A stretch of 64,000 bases of DNA from JAYOEY01 sp038116945 (GTDB taxonomy: Bacteria > Pseudomonadota > Alphaproteobacteria > MPNO01 > UBA2964), in the NCBI GenBank assembly GCA_038116945.1, contig JAYOEY010000018.1, positions 10,037-74,036 on the forward strand. Direction: 5' to 3'. How positions within the stretch are numbered: the first letter of the stretch is position 1; every line of letters starts with the position of its first letter. Positions 58,663-64,000 of the stretch are shown piece after piece. The translations under genes and the position numbers were made by a program. A model generated the notes under the pieces. That model saw nothing but the letters and a program-made list of their open reading frames with translations, was not told where the DNA came from and made no database searches.

Positions 58663-59199
58663 ATGAAGATCGCGGTATCCATTGTTCTGGCGTTTACGGT
58701 TGCGGCGTTTGCGCCGGCAAAGGCTGAAGACATCACCATCCGGATCAAGGCGGTCGACGCCAAGGGCGTCGGCAAGGACCTCGGCTGGATCCGGGCCGTG
58801 GATACGAAGAAGGGGCTGCGCCTGGTCCCGCGCCTGTCGGGCATCGGCGCGGGTGCGCACGGATTCCACGTCCATCAGAACGCGAACTGCGGAAGCAAGG
58901 GCGCGGGTGGCAAGATGGGGGCCGGGCTGGCTGCCGGCGGTCATTACGATCCAGGCAAGTCCGGCCATCACAAGGGACCGCACGCCGACGGACATCTTGG
59001 AGACCTCCCTGCTTTGACAGTCGACGGAAAGGGGATGGCCCGTAAATCCCTTCTCGCGCCACGCCTCAAGGTGGCGGATCTGTATGGTCGCGCTCTGATG
59101 ATCCATGCCGGCGGCGATAACTATTCGGATTCGCCGGCGAGCCTCGGCGGTGGCGGCGCCCGAGTCGCCTGCGGCGTGATTCCGGCGAAGAAAAAATAA
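58663..59199 (+). CDS. sodC: Cu/Zn superoxide dismutase
   Basis: 178 residues with a signal peptide (AFAPAKAEDIT). Copper ligands His69 and His71 (HGFHVHQNANCG) and His94 plus later His residues (GGHYDP, GHHKGPHADGHLGDLPA) are present, with the disulfide pair Cys76 and Cys170 and IHAGGDNYSDSPASLGGGGA near the end. It detoxifies superoxide in the periplasm. It is divergent from mucR and followed by the adenylate cyclase gene 30 bp later. The AGAAGGGCC before the ATG is a modest ribosome site. Confidence 0.92.
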   Translation: MKIAVSIVLAFTVAAFAPAKAEDITIRIKAVDAKGVGKDLGWIRAVDTKKGLRLVPRLSGIGAGAHGFHVHQNANCGSKGAGGKMGAGLAAGGHYDPGKSGHHKGPHADGHLGDLPALTVDGKGMARKSLLAPRLKVADLYGRALMIHAGGDNYSDSPASLGGGGARVACGVIPAKKK

Positions 59200-59229
59200 G
59201 CGCTCCACGGGAGGGACGAGGAGTTCCGA

Positions 59230-61125
59230 ATGGCTGATGGACGCCGGCTGGCCGCGATCGTTGCCGCGGACGTGGCCGGATACAGCCGGCTCGTGGGTGT
59301 GGATGAGGAAGGGACAATCCACGCGCCGCGTTCCCGCCGGGAAGCCATCATCGAACCCCGTCTGGCGGACCATGGCGGTCGTATCGCCAATACGGCCGGC
59401 GACAGCTTTCTGATCGAGTTTCCAAGCGCCGTCGAGGCGGTGCGGTGCGTGATGGAAATTCAGGCCGAATTCGCGACCGCCAACAGCGGATTGCCCGAGG
59501 ACAGACAGCTCTGGCTCCGGGTTGGCGTCAATGTCGGGGATATCGTCGCCCAGGGCGATGACATGCTGGGCGATGGCGTCAATGTCGCCGCGCGGCTCGA
59601 AGGAATAGCGGACCCCGGTGGGATCTGCATTTCGCGCAGCGCGCGGGACCAGGTGCGTGACCGGCTCGATATCTGGCTTGAGGATATGGGGGAGGTCTCC
59701 GTCAAGAATATCGCGCGTCCGGTGCGGGCTTTCAGGATCGCCGGGACGGGCCGCGTGCCGCGGACTTCCCGTGTCCCGGGAAAGGCCGGACGACTGGCCG
59801 TCGTCCTCGCGGTTGTCTGCGCCGTCATCGGCGGAGGCGGTTACTGGTGGTATCAGACAGGCGATATGTTCGACCGTGGTGCGCAGAGCGGCGACGTATC
59901 GCGCTCGGTTGCGGTACTGCCGCTGGTCAACCTGTCTCCGGACAGGACGCAGACCTATTTTGCCGACGGCATTTCGGAAGACATCTCGGTCGGGCTCGCC
60001 AAGGTTGCCGGGCTCAATGTCACGCCGCGCTCCGCGACCTTGCGCTTTCGCGGCCAGGACCCGGCGGTCATCGGCAAGGCTCTGGGCGTCGGATATATTC
60101 TGGACGGGACGTTGCGCCGGGCAGAGAACCGTATTCGCATTACGGCGAAGCTGCTCAATGCCCGGACGGGCAAACAGATATGGGCTGAGCGTTTCGACCG
60201 CGAGGCCAGGGATGTCTTCGCCATTCAGGATGAAATAGCCGGCAGGGTGATCGCGGCGCTGTCGCGGCGGCTGGGCGATCCGAACCTTAAATCCGTCAAG
60301 CGCCGCCATACGCCGAAGCTCGAAGCCTATGATTCGTATGTTCAGGGCCGCGGCAAAATGCTGCCGCCGACTCCGGGAAATTTGGCGGCGTCGCGCGCCA
60401 TGTTCGAAAAGGCAATTGACCTCGATGCCAGGTTTGCCGGCGGCTATGCCGGGGCGGCCTTTACCTATGTGCTTGAGTATGAGCATGCGCCGATTGAGCA
60501 GAGCGTGGCGAGCGGGTTGCTTGACAGGGCGACGTCGCTTGCCCGCCGGGCGGTGGAACTCGACCCGGGGTTCGGGCCGGGCTGGGGCAGCCTGGCGGAA
60601 GTTCAGGTGCGTCAAAGGAAATTCGACGCCGGAATTGCCTCCATCCAGAAGGCCATAGAGGCGGCGCCGAACGATGCTCTTCTGAGGGTGGCGCATGGCA
60701 AGTTTCTGGGATTCGTCGGTCGCCCCGCGGAAGGCATACAGGTCGTTAAACAGGCCATGCGCATGAGTCCGGACAGCTTGCCCATGCTGTTCTTCCTCGG
60801 CAGCAATTACCGCGTCGCCGGCGAGTACGAAAAGGCCATTGAAGCCCTGGTCGAACATCGCAAGCGACTGGGCGGCAGGGTCATTCCCGGTCCGACGGCA
60901 CAGCTGATTGCCGCGTACAGCCAGTCCGGTCGGCAGGACAAGGCGCGGGAGGAGGCCCGGAGGCTGGCAGAGGCCGCACCGTATTTCACGACGGTGCTCG
61001 CCGGCCGGATTTCGGTTTATAAAGACGATGCGGCGCAGCAAAGTTATCTTGCCGCACTTCGCGATGCCGGCGTGCCCGATAAGGGACCGGTACGTCAAAT
61101 GCCGAATCGGATAAACGAAAAGTAG
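59230..61125 (+). CDS. Adenylate/guanylate cyclase with TolB-like and TPR domains
   Basis: 631 residues. The class III cyclase domain (residues about 6-170) has both metal Asp residues (Asp14 in AADVAGYSRL and Asp58 in TAGDSFLIEF) and the substrate-binding Asn and Arg (VNVAARLEGIADPGGICIS). A single membrane helix at about 187-206 is followed by a TolB N-terminal-like domain (VAVLPLVNLSPDRTQTYFAD) and TPR repeats to the C-terminus. The charged segment around HAPRSRREAIIEPRLADHGG is the usual cyclase insert, with HAPRSR replacing the common LARLKA. It makes cAMP in response to an unknown signal. Confidence 0.9.
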   Translation: MADGRRLAAIVAADVAGYSRLVGVDEEGTIHAPRSRREAIIEPRLADHGGRIANTAGDSFLIEFPSAVEAVRCVMEIQAEFATANSGLPEDRQLWLRVGVNVGDIVAQGDDMLGDGVNVAARLEGIADPGGICISRSARDQVRDRLDIWLEDMGEVSVKNIARPVRAFRIAGTGRVPRTSRVPGKAGRLAVVLAVVCAVIGGGGYWWYQTGDMFDRGAQSGDVSRSVAVLPLVNLSPDRTQTYFADGISEDISVGLAKVAGLNVTPRSATLRFRGQDPAVIGKALGVGYILDGTLRRAENRIRITAKLLNARTGKQIWAERFDREARDVFAIQDEIAGRVIAALSRRLGDPNLKSVKRRHTPKLEAYDSYVQGRGKMLPPTPGNLAASRAMFEKAIDLDARFAGGYAGAAFTYVLEYEHAPIEQSVASGLLDRATSLARRAVELDPGFGPGWGSLAEVQVRQRKFDAGIASIQKAIEAAPNDALLRVAHGKFLGFVGRPAEGIQVVKQAMRMSPDSLPMLFFLGSNYRVAGEYEKAIEALVEHRKRLGGRVIPGPTAQLIAAYSQSGRQDKAREEARRLAEAAPYFTTVLAGRISVYKDDAAQQSYLAALRDAGVPDKGPVRQMPNRINEK

Positions 61126-61150
61126 AATTTGGGGAGTTTTGAGAGACGCC

Positions 61151-61903
61151 ATGGATTTCATCGACGAGCTGGTCATCGCATATCGGGTTCTGGCGTCGCA
61201 CGGGGTGGTGGATGCCTACGGCCATGTCAGTGTCCGCCATCCGGAAAACCCGGAACGCTATTTCATCGCCCGGGCGCTGGCGCCGGAGCTGGTGACGCGC
61301 GCCGACATTTACGAGTTCGATCTCGACAGCGACGTTATCGATACCGACGGCCGCGCCGACGGCGTCTCGATGTATCTGGAGCGCTACATCCACGGAGAAA
61401 TCTTCAAGGAAAGGGCGGACGTCAACGCGGTGGTCCATAACCATTCGCCGTCTGTTATCCCGTTCGGCGTCACCGAAGTGCCGCTGCGGCCGCTGGTCAA
61501 TACCGGCGCGTTTATCGGGCTCGGCGTACCGACCTTCGAGATCAAGGATTTCCAGCCGGCGGGCGACATCATCATCTCGTCGCCCTATCTCGGGAACGCC
61601 CTGGCGGGCGTGCTGGGCGATGCGCCGGCGGCGCTGATGCGCGGCCACGGGGCCACGGTGGTTGCGGAATCGCTGCCGCTGGTCTGCGTGCGCAGCATCT
61701 ATCTGGAGGTGTCGGCCAATCTCCAGATGCAGGCGATCACCATCGCCGGGCAGGGCGGCAGGGTGGTCTATCTCGAGGACGACGAGGTCGCGGCGACCGT
61801 GGCGCGCCAGGACGCCAAGGAAACCTGGCGTCGAGGCTGGACGCTGTGGCGCGCCAAGGCGGTCGCGGAACTGCAGGCGGAAGGGGCGCTGCCCCGGGAA
61901 TAG
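61151..61903 (+). CDS. Class II aldolase/adducin-family protein
   Basis: 250 residues from the ATG at 61151 (a TTG four codons upstream is an alternative). Zinc ligands are in AVVHNHSPSVIPFGVTEVPL (His-x-His) and RGHGATVVAESLPLVCVRSI (third His); YGHVSVRHPENPERYFIARA is the N-terminal phosphate-binding area. Likely a decarboxylase or aldolase of sugar-like or ulosonic acids, as in the L-fuculose/L-ribulose family. Follows the cyclase gene by 25 bp on the same strand; functional link unclear. Confidence 0.85.
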   Translation: MDFIDELVIAYRVLASHGVVDAYGHVSVRHPENPERYFIARALAPELVTRADIYEFDLDSDVIDTDGRADGVSMYLERYIHGEIFKERADVNAVVHNHSPSVIPFGVTEVPLRPLVNTGAFIGLGVPTFEIKDFQPAGDIIISSPYLGNALAGVLGDAPAALMRGHGATVVAESLPLVCVRSIYLEVSANLQMQAITIAGQGGRVVYLEDDEVAATVARQDAKETWRRGWTLWRAKAVAELQAEGALPRE

Positions 61904-61911
61904 GGCTGGCC

Positions 61912-62697
61912 TTACCCGAAGAAATTCACCAGCGTTTCGGTGTAGATGTCGGGCTGTTCGATGTTCGACAGATGCGCGGCGTCGGGCACGACGAATGTTT
62001 TCGCACCCGGAATTCCGGCGGCGATCAGTTCGCCGTATTCCGGGATGGTCGCCGGGTCCTTTTCGCCGATGATGACCAGGGTTTCGACATCGACCTGCGG
62101 CAGTTCGGCGCGGAAATCCATCTCGCGGATGGCGACGCTGCAATCGAGATAGCCCTGCCTGGTGGTCTCCAGAATGAAGGCGCGCACCCAGTCGATGGTC
62201 GCCCCGGTGTCGGCGCGTTCCAGATAGCCGGGCGTGAACCAGCGCTGGATTGAGGCTTCCGCGATGGCGGGGATGCCCTCTTTGGTCGCCATGTCGATGC
62301 GTTCGCGCCACATTTCCTTGTTGGGGAAATAGGCGGCGGTATTGGACACGACCAGCTTTTCCAGCCGGTCCGAGGCGTTGATGCCGAGCCACTGGCCCAC
62401 CATGCCGCCCTTTGAAAGGCCGCACCAGTTGACCCTGTCGATGCCGAGCGCATCCATCAGCCCCAGCGCGTCGCCCGCCAGCACGCCGATCGTGTAGGGG
62501 CCGTCGTCGGTCGGCGGCGTCGAGCCGTGGCCGCGATTGTCGTAACGCAGGATGCGGTAGCGATCCTTGAGCCGTTCCACCTGCCGGTCCCACATTGCGA
62601 ACGAGGTCGCCAGCGAATTGCTGAACATGAGGACCGGCGCGTCCTCCGGCCCGTCGAGCTGGTAGTTGATGGCGATTCCGTTGGCCTCGATCAGCAT
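61912..62697 (-). CDS. 3-Oxoadipate enol-lactonase-like alpha/beta hydrolase
   Basis: 261 residues from the ATG at 62695-62697; the frame continues upstream only into non-family sequence. The elbow WCGLSKGGMVGQWLG with Ser follows the PcaD pattern, NSLATSFAMWDRQVERLKDR is the oxyanion segment, Asp lies in VIIGEKDPATIPEYG and His in VPDAAHLSNIEQPD. PcaD hydrolyses 3-oxoadipate enol-lactone in the protocatechuate branch. No other pca gene is in the window, so the name is by similarity. Convergent with the class II aldolase. Confidence 0.86.
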   Translation of the reverse strand: MLIEANGIAINYQLDGPEDAPVLMFSNSLATSFAMWDRQVERLKDRYRILRYDNRGHGSTPPTDDGPYTIGVLAGDALGLMDALGIDRVNWCGLSKGGMVGQWLGINASDRLEKLVVSNTAAYFPNKEMWRERIDMATKEGIPAIAEASIQRWFTPGYLERADTGATIDWVRAFILETTRQGYLDCSVAIREMDFRAELPQVDVETLVIIGEKDPATIPEYGELIAAGIPGAKTFVVPDAAHLSNIEQPDIYTETLVNFFG

Positions 62698-62741
62698 TTT
62701 CCCGCGACTCCCGTTTCTGTCTGGCGGGGCAATATAACCGG

Positions 62742-62837
62742 TCACGCCGCGCCGCGCACCGTGTCGATCAGGCGGTGCGGATCGTCGGGAAGGTCGCCTG
62801 ATCGCCGCCAGGCGATGTAGATGTGCCTTACCGCGCC
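62742..62837 (-). pseudogene. Possible 3' remnant of a coding gene
   Basis: In one minus-strand frame, the sequence GAVRHIYIAWRRSGDLPDDP followed by HRLIDTVRGAA and TGA looks like the C-terminal end of a real protein (LysR-type C-termini look somewhat similar). The frame upstream loses any pattern within about 20 codons and has no start. It may be the leftover of a deleted gene, or chance. The rest of the roughly 290-bp gap (62698-62990) shows no gene and turns AT-rich near 62900. Confidence 0.25.
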
Positions 62838-62931
62838 AGGGTGAGGCGGACGGGGCGGGTGGCGGTCTGTCGCGGCGCAAGACTCCGTTCAGAAAATTTT
62901 ATTCATTAAAAAAAGATGATTAGCGTTTGAC

Positions 62932-62947
62932 GAATCGTTTACGATTC
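62932..62947. promoter_or_regulatory. Inverted repeat upstream of the hybrid kinase
   Basis: GAATCG TTTA CGATTC is a perfect 6-bp palindrome with a 4-bp centre. It partly overlaps a TTGACG hexamer (62927-62932) that could be a -35 element, about 60 bp before the kinase start, so it may be an operator for that promoter. AT-rich surroundings fit a promoter zone. Confidence 0.35.
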
Positions 62948-62990
62948 TTTACCCATTATTGGCTCGCTACTTTTGAGGGTAATCATTCGT

Positions 62991-64000
62991 GTGGGTATCA
63001 ACCAACCAGGTCTCGATGCCGGGTTGCCAGAGAAAATGACGAGCGAGACGGTAAAATCCAGAACCATTGTCCTGATAGAGGACAATGCCGCAGATGCAAA
63101 GTTCGTCGAGGCCGTACTTCAAGGCCGCGACTACTCGGTTCGCGTCTTCGATCGCCTGAACGCCGCGCTGCCGATCATTACTAACGAACAGGTAGATGCG
63201 ATCCTTGTCGATCTCTCCCTGCCCGACAGCCAGGGGATGGATGCGCTGATATCCCTGGTCCGGTTGGCGCCCCATGTTCCGGTCATTGTGATCACGGGGC
63301 TCGAGGACGAGGCGCTTATTGACGACGCCCTGTATATCGGCGCCCAGGATTATCTGGTCAAGGGAACGTTCGACGGAGAGGAGCTGTACCGATCGCTTTC
63401 CCATGCCATGCGGCGGCACGTTGTCATGTACCGGCTGAAGCAGAAGGTGGATCAGCTCGATTCCGCCTACGCGCAGCTCTCGTCGCTGGTAAGCGACAAT
63501 TCGGACGGCATCCTCGTGGTCGATCGCGACGGCGTGGTGAGGTTCGTAAACCCTGCCGCGTCCAGGCTGCTGGGGCGGCCGGCGGATACGATCATAGACA
63601 AGCCCTGGGGGATACCGATCTCCAACAAGGAGTCGACCGAGCTGGAGCTGGTCCGGCCGGACGGCCGGTCGGTTTCCATCGACATGCGCGTAACGGCGAC
63701 CTTCTGGCACGGCGAAATCGCCTATATCGCGACGGTGCGCGACGTGATGGAACGAAAGCAGGCCGAAAGGGCGCTGCAGATAGCAAAACAGTCTGCGGAG
63801 AACGCCAACCGGATGAAGTCAATGTTCCTGGCCAATATGAGTCACGAACTCCGCACCCCGCTGAATTCGATCATCGGCATGTCGGAAATGATGCAGGCCC
63901 AGTTCTTCGGAGACCTCGGTTCGGACAAATACCGGGAATACGCGTCTGACCGGCTTGATCCAAGTGATCCAGTTTCTATGAGAGAGTCTGGCCCTGTGGC
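62991..64000 (+). CDS. Receiver-PAS-histidine kinase, truncated at the right edge
   Basis: Open to the window end. GTG at 62991 has GAGGG 11 bp before it; ATG at 63036 is the alternative. Residues about 24-140 form a receiver domain (TIVLIEDNAADAKFVEAVLQ, phospho-acceptor Asp74 in LVDLSLPDS, conserved VKG Lys later). A PAS domain follows (DNSDGILVVDRDGVVRFVNP), then HisKA with His285 in FLANMSHELRTPLNSIIGMS. After YREYASD, at about 63951, the expected conserved kinase sequence stops and the frame reads unrelated residues to the edge. The cause, an insertion or a sequencing join, cannot be decided here. Confidence 0.8.
   Translation, partial: MGINQPGLDAGLPEKMTSETVKSRTIVLIEDNAADAKFVEAVLQGRDYSVRVFDRLNAALPIITNEQVDAILVDLSLPDSQGMDALISLVRLAPHVPVIVITGLEDEALIDDALYIGAQDYLVKGTFDGEELYRSLSHAMRRHVVMYRLKQKVDQLDSAYAQLSSLVSDNSDGILVVDRDGVVRFVNPAASRLLGRPADTIIDKPWGIPISNKESTELELVRPDGRSVSIDMRVTATFWHGEIAYIATVRDVMERKQAERALQIAKQSAENANRMKSMFLANMSHELRTPLNSIIGMSEMMQAQFFGDLGSDKYREYASDRLDPSDPVSMRESGPV

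Noticed and set aside
62967..63710. A 247-residue minus-strand frame opposite the terminal kinase
   Set aside because: Shadow of the receiver/PAS region, which carries the real motifs on the plus strand.
1..64000. rRNA, tRNA, transposase or phage genes
   Set aside because: None was recognised on either strand; no integrase, IS motif or cloverleaf was seen.

Overview
The window is about 64 kb of high-GC, densely packed bacterial chromosome. It most resembles a free-living alphaproteobacterium, probably Rhodospirillales-like. The signs are a MucR/Ros-type zinc-finger regulator, Bug- and TAXI-type solute-binding proteins, a PAS/HisKA kinase style typical of the group, UbiD, CoxL and TfdA-type catabolic enzymes, and a dispersed palindromic repeat of the kind common in alphaproteobacterial intergenic spaces. 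The assignment is an inference from gene content only. No rRNA, tRNA, CRISPR array, transposase or phage gene was recognised.

Layout. 1-4182: start of typA (partial), an orphan Bug solute-binding protein, two small lipoproteins in a less GC-rich patch, and prfC. 4359-8482: a TAXI/TRAP uptake system followed almost directly by a lactonase-type beta-propeller. 8479-12605: a divergent catabolic locus with RidA, an ornithine-cyclodeaminase-like protein and a periplasmic-binding-fold protein on one side, and a cupin with a second binding-fold paralogue on the other. 12737-16683: a periplasmic redox block (di-heme peroxidase, two cupredoxins) followed by a chemoreceptor. 16727-21609: a PPOX flavoprotein, then an operon of UbiD decarboxylase, EutA-like reactivase, Ni/Co permease and cupin. 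21863-28644: SDR, two EamA transporters, a ring-cleavage-type VOC protein, FAH hydrolase, MDR dehydrogenase, exported rhodanese and twin DUF1330 proteins. 28654-34111: an operon for a fumarate-reductase-like flavoprotein, a one-domain [2Fe-2S] protein and a DMSO-reductase-family molybdoenzyme, with a DapA-like lyase divergent from it. 34139-36606: recX and an ABC-F protein. 36634-40814: a two-partner-secretion (TpsB) pore with an unusual N-terminus, an antisense-overlapping Gly-Asn repeat protein and a CHASE2 histidine kinase. 40966-49867: HpaB-like monooxygenase, cyclase, a TolC-SPOR fusion, an odd hydrolase/SnoaL fusion, a TfdA-type dioxygenase, an MFS permease and an alpha/beta hydrolase. 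49894-55785: a CoxL-CoxG fusion, a second hydrolase, DUF4197, a PEP-CTERM-like exported protein and an SPW membrane protein. 56035-64000: small cupin-like protein, SDR, SixA-like phosphatase, MucR, SodC, an adenylate cyclase with TPRs, a class II aldolase, an enol-lactonase-like hydrolase and a truncated REC-PAS-kinase.

Taken together, most of the window is accessory catabolism of small carboxylates, aromatics and possibly amines. Uptake uses binding proteins (Bug, TAXI/TRAP), and oxidation uses flavin, molybdenum, copper/heme and non-heme-iron enzymes. Local pathway regulators are almost absent; MucR is the only classical DNA-binding regulator seen. The most unusual points are the UbiD/EutA/NiCoT operon, the antisense Gly-Asn repeat gene opposite TpsB, the CoxL-CoxG fusion without the S and M subunits, the FAD/[2Fe-2S]/Mo operon and the TolC-SPOR fusion.
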